From positions 1 to 12,364 of the forward strand of contig JAVEEJ010000073.1 of assembly GCA_030840515.1 (NCBI GenBank): a stretch of 12,364 nt of DNA, read 5' to 3'. Under the pieces are notes generated by a model. That model saw nothing but the letters and a program-made list of their open reading frames with translations. It did no database searches and was not told the origin of the DNA. The stretch comes from Frankiaceae bacterium. Lineage in GTDB: Bacteria; Actinomycetota; Actinomycetes; JAVEEJ01. The number at the start of each line of letters is the position of its first letter. Position 1 is the first letter of the stretch. Positions 6,566 through 12,364 of this stretch are shown here, piece by piece. A program made the translations under genes and the position numbers.

Positions 6566-9264
6566 AGCGTCTTCTTGGCAGCGGCCTTCTTGGGCGCCGA
6601 CTTCTTCGCAGCGGCCTTCTTGGTCGCCGACTTCTTCGCTGTCGTCTTCTTGGCGGCGGACTTCTTCGGGGCCGCCTTCTTGGCCCCGCGCTTCTTGGGC
6701 GGGCCCGCGGCGCGGCGGTCGGCGAGCAGCTCCGCGGCTCGTTCCACCGTCAGCGACTCGATGCCGTCGCCCTTGCGCAGGCTGGCGTTGGTCTCCCCGT
6801 CGGTGACATAGGGACCGAAGCGCCCCTCCTTGATGACCATCGGCGACCCGCTCACGGGGTCGGGCCCGAGCTCGCGCAACGGCGGCTTCGCAGCGGCCGC
6901 GCCCCGCCCGCGGGTCTTGGGCTGGGCGAGCAGCTCCAGCGCCTGCTCGAGGGTCACGTCGAAGAGCCGCTCCTCGGCCTCCAGCGAGCGGTAGTCACTC
7001 CCCCGCTTGACGAAGGGGCCGTAGCGGCCGTTGCTGGCGATGACCTCGTCACCGGTGCCCGGGTCGACGCCGAGGGTGCGGGGCAACGTCAGCAGACGCA
7101 GCGCGTCGTCGAGCGTCATCGAGTCAAGGGTCATGGTCTTGAACAGCGAGGCTGTGGGCGGCTTCTCGCCGGAGTCCTCGGGCAGCGCCAGCGTCACGTA
7201 GGGGCCGTAGCGCCCGGCACGCGCGATGACGTCGAGACCGGTCGTGGGGTCGGAGCCGAGGATCTTGTCGCCGCTGGGCCGAGCGAGCAGCTCCTCGGCG
7301 AGCTCGACGGTCAGCTCGTCGGGGGCGAGGTCGTCGGGCACGTTGGCCCGCTCCTCGCCGCGCTCGACGTAAGGGCCGTAGCGGCCCACGCGCAGCACGA
7401 TGCCGTCACCGATCGGGATCGAGTTGATCTCACGCGCGTCGATCTCGCCTAGGTCGGTGACCAGCTTGTGCAGCCCTTGCTCGCCGAAGTAGAAGCGGCG
7501 CAGCCACTCGACGCGCTGCTCATCGCCCGCGGCGATGCGGTCGAGGTCCTCCTCCATCGACGCGGTGAAGTCGTAGTCGACGAGCTTGGCGAAGTGCGCC
7601 TCGAGCAGCCGCATGACCGCGAACGCGAGGAAGGTCGGGACGAGCGCGGTCCCCTTCTTGAACACGTATCCGCGGTCGAGAATCGTGCCCATGATCGACG
7701 CGTAGGTCGACGGGCGGCCGATCCCGCGCTCCTCGAGCGCCTTCACCAGACTGGCCTCGGTGTAGCGCGAGGGCGGCTGCGTGGCGTGACCTTGTGGCTC
7801 GATGCCCACGGCGCTGAGCGGGTCGCCGACGTGCAGCGGCGGCAGCCGGCGCTCCTCGGAGTCGTCAGCCGGGGCCTCGTCGCGCCCTTCCTCGTAGGCC
7901 GCCAGGAACCCGCGGGTGGTGATCACCGTCCCGGAAGCCGCGAACTCCGCCTCAGCCGCGGGCACCCCGCCGCCCGCCGTAGAGGTCCCCGCGATCCGCA
8001 GGCTCACCGTCTGGCCGCGCGCGTCCACCATCTGCGACGCGACTGTGCGCATCCAGACCAGCTCATAGAGCTTGAGCTCGTCTGTGGACAGCTCACGCGC
8101 GACCTGCTGCGGCATCCGGAAGGAGTCACCGGCGGGGCGGATCGCCTCGTGTGCCTCCTGCGCGTTCTTGACCTTCTTCTCGTAGCGCCGCGGTGACTCC
8201 GGCACAGCGTCCGCGCCGTAGAGCTCGCGCGCCTGTGAACGTGCCGCGGTGAGCGCCGCCTCCGACAGCGTCGTCGAGTCGGTGCGCATGTAGGTGATGT
8301 AGCCGTTCTCATAAAGCCGCTGGGCGACGCGCATCGTCGTCTGGCTGCCCCAGCGCAGCTTGCGGCTCGCCTCCTGCTGCAACGTGCTCGTCATGAACGG
8401 CGGAGCAGGTGACCGCCGATAGGGCTTCTCCTCGACGCTGCGCACCGCGAAGTCGGCGCCGGTCAACGCGTCCGCGAGGCCGCGTGCGGTGCTCTCGTCG
8501 AGCGCGACGATCTCCTGGCTCTTGAGCTGTCCGTCGCTGCCGAAGTCGCGACCGCTCGCGACCTTGCGGCCGTCCAACGACACCAGGCGAGCGGTGAAGC
8601 CGCCCGGGTCGAACGTGGCCTCGAGGTCCCAGTAACCGGCGGAGGTGAACGCCATCCGCTCGCGCTCGCGCTCCACGACCATGCGCGTCGCGACCGACTG
8701 CACGCGGCCCGCGGACAGGCCCTGCATGACCTTCTTCCACAGCACGGGTGAGACCTCGTAGCCGTAGAGCCGGTCGAGGATGCGCCGCGTCTCCTGCGCG
8801 TCGACGAGCCGGTCGTCCAGAGCCCGGGTCTGCTCCAGGGCACGGGCGATGGCCTCGGGCGTGATCTCGTGGAAGACCATCCGCCGCACGGGAACCTTGG
8901 GCTCGAGCACCTGCAGCAGGTGCCAGGCGATCGCCTCGCCCTCGCGGTCCTCATCTGTCGCGAGCAGCAGCTCGTCGGCGTCCTTGAGCTTGGACTTCAG
9001 CTCCGACACCTTCTGCTTCTTGTCGTAGTCCACGACGTAGAGCGGCTCGAAGGCCGAGTCGACGTTGACGCCCAGCCGCGCCCACTTCTCGCCCTTGAAC
9101 TGCGCGGGGATCGCCGCCGCGTTACTCGGAAGGTCGCGGATGTGGCCGATGCTCGACTCGACCACGTAGCCCTTGCCGAGGTAGCCGGCGATGGTGCGCG
9201 CCTTCGCCGGCGACTCGACGATGACGAGCCGGCGCTTGGCGCCGTCGCTCGTGGGGGCGGTCAT
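6562..9264 (-). CDS. topA: DNA topoisomerase I (type IA)
   Basis: Relaxes negatively supercoiled DNA by cutting one strand through a 5'-phosphotyrosine link. It has 900 residues, full length for actinobacteria. The Toprim domain has RLVIVESPAKA with Glu17, and ATDEDREGEAIAWHL with the metal-binding Asp104, Asp106 and Glu108. The catalytic tyrosine is Tyr325 in GYITYMRTDST. Strand-passage domain motifs include LSAGRVQSVATR (183-194) and GIGRPSTYASI. The C-terminal part has four Topo_C-type repeats, each with GRYGPYV or a close variant (GRYGPFV, GRFGPYV), and no zinc-finger cysteine clusters, as in other actinobacterial TopA. The tail (855-900) is Lys/Ala-rich. The ATG at 9264 overlaps the stop of the 200-aa gene by 4 bases and has its own strong Shine-Dalgarno AAGGAG (9274-9269), so topA may be translated more strongly than its upstream neighbour. 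Confidence 0.98.
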   Translation of the reverse strand: MTAPTSDGAKRRLVIVESPAKARTIAGYLGKGYVVESSIGHIRDLPSNAAAIPAQFKGEKWARLGVNVDSAFEPLYVVDYDKKQKVSELKSKLKDADELLLATDEDREGEAIAWHLLQVLEPKVPVRRMVFHEITPEAIARALEQTRALDDRLVDAQETRRILDRLYGYEVSPVLWKKVMQGLSAGRVQSVATRMVVERERERMAFTSAGYWDLEATFDPGGFTARLVSLDGRKVASGRDFGSDGQLKSQEIVALDESTARGLADALTGADFAVRSVEEKPYRRSPAPPFMTSTLQQEASRKLRWGSQTTMRVAQRLYENGYITYMRTDSTTLSEAALTAARSQARELYGADAVPESPRRYEKKVKNAQEAHEAIRPAGDSFRMPQQVARELSTDELKLYELVWMRTVASQMVDARGQTVSLRIAGTSTAGGGVPAAEAEFAASGTVITTRGFLAAYEEGRDEAPADDSEERRLPPLHVGDPLSAVGIEPQGHATQPPSRYTEASLVKALEERGIGRPSTYASIMGTILDRGYVFKKGTALVPTFLAFAVMRLLEAHFAKLVDYDFTASMEEDLDRIAAGDEQRVEWLRRFYFGEQGLHKLVTDLGEIDAREINSIPIGDGIVLRVGRYGPYVERGEERANVPDDLAPDELTVELAEELLARPSGDKILGSDPTTGLDVIARAGRYGPYVTLALPEDSGEKPPTASLFKTMTLDSMTLDDALRLLTLPRTLGVDPGTGDEVIASNGRYGPFVKRGSDYRSLEAEERLFDVTLEQALELLAQPKTRGRGAAAAKPPLRELGPDPVSGSPMVIKEGRFGPYVTDGETNASLRKGDGIESLTVERAAELLADRRAAGPPKKRGAKKAAPKKSAAKKTTAKKSATKKAAAKKSAPKKAAAKKTL
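6565..6702 (-). repeat. Lys/Ala-rich repeat coding the TopA tail
   Basis: Residues 855-900 of TopA follow a loose KKxx pattern with a 12-nt period (KKSA, KKAA, KKTT). At DNA level the last part also shows an imperfect tandem of about 36 nt: CTTCTTGGCAGCGGCCTTCT and CTTCTTCGCAGCGGCCTTCT on the plus strand. In mycobacterial and Streptomyces TopA such basic tails bind DNA and improve processivity. Slipped-strand length variation is likely. The repeat runs into the tmk start, and its AAGAAG codons are the only purine-rich sequence before that GTG. Confidence 0.85.
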
Positions 9265-9863
9265 CGTGCTCCTTCGGCTCGCGTCACGGACAGTGGCCAG
9301 GCCTGCTCAGGGGCGCCGGCCGGGGCCTCGCCCACGAGCTCGCGCAGCCGGGAGAGCCGTCGAGCCCCCAGCACCCGGTAGGCGGGTCCGTCGGCTCGCG
9401 GCCCCACGAAGGTACCTGCAACGCCAGCCACGGCAAGTGCGCCCCCGACCTTCGTCCACACGGCGTCGTCGTGTGGACCGAGCTGGAGGTGGTAGGCCGG
9501 GCCTTCGTGCCGCCCGCCGGCGATGGCCCACAGCCGCAGCCGCGCGCCGTCCAGCGTGAAGCCCACCGGCGGCAGCTTGAGCGCGCCGCTGGTCCAACGG
9601 ACCGCCAGTGAGCGCAGCGCCTGCGTGAACGGCGTCTGCACGCTTGTCCCGCCCTGCTCCGCCGGTACCCGCTCTGCCGCAAGGTCGCGCATGGCGAGCT
9701 CAGCGACGAGCGCCTCTACCCGCCAGGCTTCCTCGACCACGACGCTCACCCGGGCCTCGTCTCCGCGCAGCACCGCCTGCCCGGCGCCCGCGAGCAGCCC
9801 TTCGAGGTCGTCGGCGGACGGTGGTCGCGCCTCGACCGAGAAGAAGGAGAGCTGCCCCTGCAC
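9261..9863 (-). CDS. Conserved-looking protein of unknown function, coupled to topA
   Basis: Not assigned to a named family. 200 residues, starting at the GTG at 9863 (VQGQLSFFSVEARPP); I recall similar QLSFF-type starts for the protein upstream of topA in other actinobacteria. It is soluble, with no signal peptide, membrane segment, metal-binding cysteines or recognisable catalytic motif. Two blocks can be seen. An N-terminal half (about 20-75) has a leucine-rich helical look with RVEALVAELAMRDLAAE. A C-terminal half (about 88-175) is beta-rich, with GFTLDGARLRLWAIAGG and paired GPAY motifs (GPAYHLQLG and GPAYRVLG). The open frame continues upstream to 10058 but there overlaps the methyltransferase in another frame, so that extension is rejected. 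The gap to the methyltransferase stop is 10 nt with no clear Shine-Dalgarno, which suggests coupled translation. Its stop overlaps the topA ATG. Position suggests a nucleic-acid role; nothing in the sequence proves it. Confidence 0.8.
   Translation of the reverse strand: MQGQLSFFSVEARPPSADDLEGLLAGAGQAVLRGDEARVSVVVEEAWRVEALVAELAMRDLAAERVPAEQGGTSVQTPFTQALRSLAVRWTSGALKLPPVGFTLDGARLRLWAIAGGRHEGPAYHLQLGPHDDAVWTKVGGALAVAGVAGTFVGPRADGPAYRVLGARRLSRLRELVGEAPAGAPEQAWPLSVTRAEGAR
9269..9274 (-). promoter_or_regulatory. Ribosome binding site of topA
   Basis: AAGGAG on the minus strand, 4 nt before the ATG at 9264 and inside the end of the upstream coding sequence. It is one of the two best Shine-Dalgarno sequences in the window and confirms the topA start. 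Confidence 0.85.
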
Positions 9864-9873
9864 GGCCGCGAGG

Positions 9874-11292
9874 CTAACGCGTCCGCCGCAGGACCCCCCG
9901 CAGCAGCAGCTCCGTCGCGGAGGCGAGGACCGCCTGGCGCTCAACGCCCAGGGAGGCGAGTACGTCGGCCAGCTGGTCGAGCGAGTGCTCCCCGTTGCAG
10001 CCGGCCAGCAGCGCGGCCCCAGCCTCGTCGAGCTCGACCTCGGTGGCGATCCCCGCACCCGCGAGTCGGAGCGTCCGCGCGACCTCGGCCCAGCCCAGAT
10101 CCCCCTGAACGGCCAGCACGTCGAGCAGCGCGGGGGCGAGCACGGGCCGCAGCGAGCCGAGGTCGACTTCGCCGCGCAGCAGGTCGAGCGCGTCCAGCCG
10201 CGCGGCCAAGTAGGGGGCGAGCGGCGGCAGCGCCGGCTCAGGCGCGTCCTCGACCACCACCCGCGGCACCGCGGCCCCGGTGCGCCGCAGCACCACGAGA
10301 CCGAAGCCGATCGCCTCGGCCTCGAGCGCCGACAGCCGGTCCAGCCAGGCCGCGTACTCGTCCTCGCTCAGGTCTCGGCCCACGTCGCGCAGCCACGTGC
10401 CGACGTACTCGCTCGGATCCCGCACCTCCCGCTGCAGCGCGATGGCGTCGCAGCCGGTCGGCGCCAGCCAGTCGGCCACCCGTTGCTGCCAGTCCTCGCC
10501 ACGCACGTGCAGCCAGTTGGCGAGCACCGTCGCGGTGCCGCCCTTGGCGAGGTGCTCGGCGGCGCCGTCGATGACGCGGCGCGACAGCTCGTCACCGACC
10601 AGTCCCGAGTCGCGGTAGGTGAACGCCCGCGATCCCACGACGCTCTGCCCCCCGATCACAAACGGCGGGTTGGCCACGACGACGTCGAACTGCTCTCCCG
10701 TGACCGGCGCGAACAGGTCCCCCTCGCGCAGGTCCACCTCGGTGATCCCGGAGAGCGCGAAGGTCAGTCGCGCGAGGTCGAGGCAGCGCGGGTTGAGGTC
10801 AGTGGCGACCACCGACGTGCTGTGGCGCGACAGGTGGAGCGCCTGCACACCGCAGCCCGTGCCGATGTCGAGCGAACGCGCGCCCTCTGGCCGCACCGTG
10901 GCATGCGCGAGCATCGTCGACGCACCACCGACACCGAGCACGTGGTCGGCGCGCTTCACCGTCCCGCCGTCGGTGCGGTCGCTGACCACGAACCACGGTT
11001 CGCCGTCGGCCTCGGCATAGGGCCGCAGGTCGACCGTCGCGCGGCCGCCCTCGAGCAGGTCGCCGTACTCGCCTCTCGGAAGCTCTCCCGGGTCCACGTC
11101 GTCGCCGAGAACGAAGCAGCGGATCAACGCACCGAGCGGCCCGGCTTTCGTCGCCGCTCGACGCGCGGGCACGCGCTCCCCACGAGCGAGCGCCGCCGAT
11201 GCCTGGACCCCGAGCGCCTCGGCAACCCCGTCGACGGTGAACCCGGCGTCGAGCAAGGCCTCGCGCAGGGCGGCGAGGTCGTCTGAGGTCAC
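9874..11292 (-). CDS. SAM-dependent methyltransferase with NPPF motif (substrate unknown)
   Basis: A 472-residue class I methyltransferase. The SAM-binding core is central: motif I LDIGTGCG (141-148), the acidic ribose-binding Asp165 in VVATDLNPRC, and the catalytic-loop motif NPPF (208-211) in FDVVVANPPFVIGG. NPPF/NPPY is typical of amino-group N-methyltransferases such as PrmC/HemK, RsmC/RlmG-type rRNA enzymes and N6-adenine enzymes. The N-terminal part (1-130) and C-terminal part (about 340-472, helical and possibly winged-helix-like) are not those of PrmC, so the substrate could be rRNA, protein or DNA. I chose the GTG at 11292 because GGGAGGG (11307-11301) lies 8 nt upstream; starts further up (11301, 11343) would overlap that site or have none. 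It appears to be the first gene of the topA-tmk-holB cluster. Upstream are an inverted repeat and the hppA terminator. Confidence 0.88.
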   Translation of the reverse strand: MTSDDLAALREALLDAGFTVDGVAEALGVQASAALARGERVPARRAATKAGPLGALIRCFVLGDDVDPGELPRGEYGDLLEGGRATVDLRPYAEADGEPWFVVSDRTDGGTVKRADHVLGVGGASTMLAHATVRPEGARSLDIGTGCGVQALHLSRHSTSVVATDLNPRCLDLARLTFALSGITEVDLREGDLFAPVTGEQFDVVVANPPFVIGGQSVVGSRAFTYRDSGLVGDELSRRVIDGAAEHLAKGGTATVLANWLHVRGEDWQQRVADWLAPTGCDAIALQREVRDPSEYVGTWLRDVGRDLSEDEYAAWLDRLSALEAEAIGFGLVVLRRTGAAVPRVVVEDAPEPALPPLAPYLAARLDALDLLRGEVDLGSLRPVLAPALLDVLAVQGDLGWAEVARTLRLAGAGIATEVELDEAGAALLAGCNGEHSLDQLADVLASLGVERQAVLASATELLLRGVLRRTR

Positions 11293-11300
11293 GCTTGCCA

Positions 11301-11307
11301 CCCTCCC
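11301..11307 (-). promoter_or_regulatory. Ribosome binding site of the methyltransferase gene
   Basis: GGGAGGG on the minus strand, 8 nt before the GTG at 11292. It decides the start, since the alternative GTG at 11301 overlaps it. Confidence 0.8.
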
Positions 11308-11311
11308 ACGG

Positions 11312-11397
11312 TCGTGATCAAGGAGTTTTGTGCAGCAACGCAAACCCCGCCACGCTCAACTCCGCCCTCTCCCCGAGTCAAAAGTCCTTGATCACGA
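11312..11397. repeat. Long inverted repeat (18-19-bp arms, 48-nt spacer) upstream of the methyltransferase operon
   Basis: The left arm CGTGATCAAGGAGTTTTG (11313-11330) and the right arm CAAAAGTCCTTGATCACG (11379-11396) are reverse complements at 17 of 18 positions. T11312 and A11397 extend the match to 18 of 19. The arms are AT-richer than their surroundings and separated by 48 nt. It could be a paired operator, a miniature inverted-repeat element of 86 bp, or an intergenic palindromic repeat present elsewhere in the genome. The spacer is too long for an ordinary terminator. On the minus strand TTTTGACT occurs next to the upstream arm, but I find no matching -10 box, so I do not call a promoter. 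Confidence 0.85.
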
Positions 11398-11442
11398 ACG
11401 AGAGAGGGGGTGCGGGTACGGCGGTCGCCCACCCCGGAACGC

Positions 11443-11479
11443 CGAAAGGCCCGACCGCGCGTGGCGATCAGGCCTTCCG
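11443..11479 (-). terminator. Strong hairpin terminator downstream of hppA
   Basis: As minus-strand RNA, CGGAAGGCCUGAUCG (11479-11465) pairs along its full length with CGGUCGGGCCUUUCG (11457-11443), including three G-U pairs, around a 7-nt loop. The 15-bp stem starts about 35 nt after the hppA stop codon. It lacks a T-tract, like many actinobacterial terminators. It would separate hppA from the methyltransferase operon that follows on the same strand. Confidence 0.75.
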
Positions 11480-11483
11480 TGTG

Positions 11484-11513
11484 GTGCGAGTACGGCGGGT
11501 GCGAGTACGGCGA
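11484..11513. repeat. Tandem 15-bp repeat directly after the hppA stop
   Basis: GTGCGAGTACGGCGG (11484-11498) is followed without a gap by GTGCGAGTACGGCGA (11499-11513), 14 of 15 identical, abutting the hppA stop codon. A related copy, GTGCGGGTACGGCGG, lies at 11410-11424 beyond the terminator. The same core occurs elsewhere in the window, including an exact 15-mer at 2418-2432. Confidence 0.85.
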
Positions 11514-12364
11514 CTAGGCCGCGACCCCCGTGTCCGCCTCGGCGCCGACCGCAACCGAGCGACGCTTCGAGACGTAGACCGCACCGACGATGATCAGCGT
11601 CGCCACGACCGCGATAGTGATGCGCAGCGTGTCGTTCTGGTCCTTGCCGATCGACATCTGCACGATCGCCGGAGCGATGAGCACCGACACCAGGTTCATC
11701 ACCTTGATGAGCGGGTTGATGGCGGGGCCTGCGGTGTCCTTGAACGGGTCACCCACGGTGTCGCCGATGACGACGGCCTCGTGCGCTGGTGAGCCCTTGC
11801 CGCCGTGGATCCCGTCCTCGATGAGCTTCTTCGAGTTGTCCCAGGCACCACCGGAGTTGGCCAGGAACACGGCCATCAGCGTGCCGGTCGCGATCGCGCC
11901 GCCGAGGTACCCGGCAAGCGGGCCGACGCCGAGGCCGAAGCCGACCGCGATCGGTGCAAGCGCCGCGAGCAGACCCGGAGTGGCGAGCTCACGCAGCGAG
12001 TCACGGGTGCAGATGTCGACGACCTTGCCGTACTCCGGCAGCTCGGTCCCGGCCATGATCCCCGGGCGGGTCCGGAACTGGCGGCGCACCTCGAAGATGA
12101 TCGCGCCCGCTGCGCGACCCACGGCGTTGATCGCGAGGGCGGAGAACAGGAACACAACCGCGGCACCGAGCAGCACGCCGACGAGGACGTTCGGGGACAC
12201 GATGTTGTTGAGGAACGAGCGGCCGAGCTCCTTCGCGCCCGAGTCGGTCACCGCGGTGTCGATCGCGTCCGTGTAGGAGCCGAACAGCGCCGTCGCGGCC
12301 AGCACTGCCGTCGCGATCGCGATGCCCTTGGTGACGGCCTTCGTCGTGTTGCCGACCGCGTCGA
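11514..12364 (-). CDS. hppA: Membrane-bound proton-pumping pyrophosphatase, C-terminal part
   Basis: Couples hydrolysis of pyrophosphate to proton transport across the plasma membrane. The frame is open to the window edge, so the 5' part (about 500 residues of a usual 700-800) is missing; 283 codons from the C-terminus are present. In visible numbering from the first full codon, GNTTK (4-8) begins the segment DAVGNTTKAVTKG. This holds Lys8 and Thr11, the pair that marks potassium-independent H+-pumping enzymes; potassium-dependent ones have Ala in place of that Lys. GGAWDNSKKLIE (172-183) and GDTVGDPFKDT (200-210) are the conserved C-terminal catalytic motifs. Several membrane helices follow each other, the last near 245-258. 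The stop is TAG at 11516-11514, followed by a tandem repeat and the hairpin terminator. It is probably transcribed separately from the topA cluster. Confidence 0.97.
   Translation of the reverse strand, partial: DAVGNTTKAVTKGIAIATAVLAATALFGSYTDAIDTAVTDSGAKELGRSFLNNIVSPNVLVGVLLGAAVVFLFSALAINAVGRAAGAIIFEVRRQFRTRPGIMAGTELPEYGKVVDICTRDSLRELATPGLLAALAPIAVGFGLGVGPLAGYLGGAIATGTLMAVFLANSGGAWDNSKKLIEDGIHGGKGSPAHEAVVIGDTVGDPFKDTAGPAINPLIKVMNLVSVLIAPAIVQMSIGKDQNDTLRITIAVVATLIIVGAVYVSKRRSVAVGAEADTGVAA

Noticed and set aside
5696..7452. Long plus-strand open frames opposite tmk and topA, one encoding repeats rich in Phe/Ala and another rich in Leu/Gly/Arg
   Set aside because: They are mirror images of the TopA lysine tail and MFS coding sequence; no recognisable protein and no ribosome binding site that I can defend.
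9864..10058. Upstream extension of the 200-aa protein
   Set aside because: Lies wholly within the methyltransferase coding region and has low-complexity Ser/Pro/Arg composition unlike the rest.
9523..11286. Open frame of 587 codons on the plus strand opposite the methyltransferase and unknown gene
   Set aside because: Arg/Pro/His/Gln-rich translation without domains, fully antisense to a well-supported gene; long spurious frames are normal at this GC content.
11293..11343. Upstream starts (11301, 11343) for the methyltransferase
   Set aside because: The GGGAGGG site fits only the GTG at 11292; the extension runs through the inverted repeat arm.
11331..11442. Sigma-70-type promoter for the methyltransferase operon using TTGACT on the minus strand
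   Set aside because: A -35-like TTGACT is present but no acceptable -10 box lies 16-19 nt downstream.
1..12364. CRISPR array, insertion sequence, phage, toxin-antitoxin, defence or biosynthetic cluster
   Set aside because: No regularly spaced repeats, transposase, integrase or system-typical proteins were seen; all sizeable genes belong to core or housekeeping families.

Overview
This is a high-GC (by eye about 70%) chromosomal segment from an actinobacterium. The evidence is the GC-biased codon use with GTG starts, a DNA topoisomerase I with a lysine-rich tail, a thymidylate kinase fused to an MFS transporter domain, and a gene order (pyrophosphatase, methyltransferase, topA, tmk, holB, secreted TAP-like hydrolase) that I recall from Streptomyces and relatives. 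I see no phage, transposase, CRISPR or plasmid gene. The segment is core chromosome, and most of its interest lies in gene coupling, a fusion protein, unassigned conserved proteins and repeated DNA motifs.

Layout. Bases 2-769 (+) hold the 3' part of an acyl-CoA thioesterase II gene (tesB). It converges on everything else, which is on the minus strand. Bases 805-881 (-) are a tRNA-Thr(CGT) with an encoded CCA end. Reading the minus strand from the right: a membrane proton-pumping pyrophosphatase (hppA, 5' end outside the window) ends at 11514 and is followed by a 15-bp-stem hairpin terminator (11443-11479). A 221-bp intergenic stretch (11293-11513) carries that hairpin, a tandem 15-bp repeat and an 18-19-bp inverted repeat. 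A long gene cluster then runs: SAM-dependent methyltransferase (11292-9874), unknown 200-aa protein (9863-9261), topA (9264-6562), MFS-tmk fusion (6565-4493), holB (4496-3357), PSP1/RicT-like protein (3317-2460), TAP-like lipoprotein hydrolase (2463-907) and then the tRNA.

Four of the six CDS junctions in the cluster are 4-base ATGA/GTGA overlaps and the other two are 10 and 39 bases. The cluster is therefore probably one translationally coupled operon. Three members have clear jobs in DNA metabolism: TopA relaxes negative supercoils, Tmk makes dTDP for DNA synthesis, and HolB is the delta' subunit of the polymerase III clamp loader. The PSP1 protein travels with holB and tmk in many bacteria. 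The methyltransferase, the 200-aa protein and the exported hydrolase are linked to them only by position.

Findings worth checking are: a 12-mer (GCGAGTACGGCG) present six times in 12.4 kb in different genes and reading frames; the inverted repeat upstream of the methyltransferase operon; the transporter-kinase fusion; the unassigned protein coupled to topA; and the Cys-rich PSP1 protein coupled to a lipoprotein hydrolase. I found no convincing new multi-gene system such as a defence island or biosynthetic cluster.
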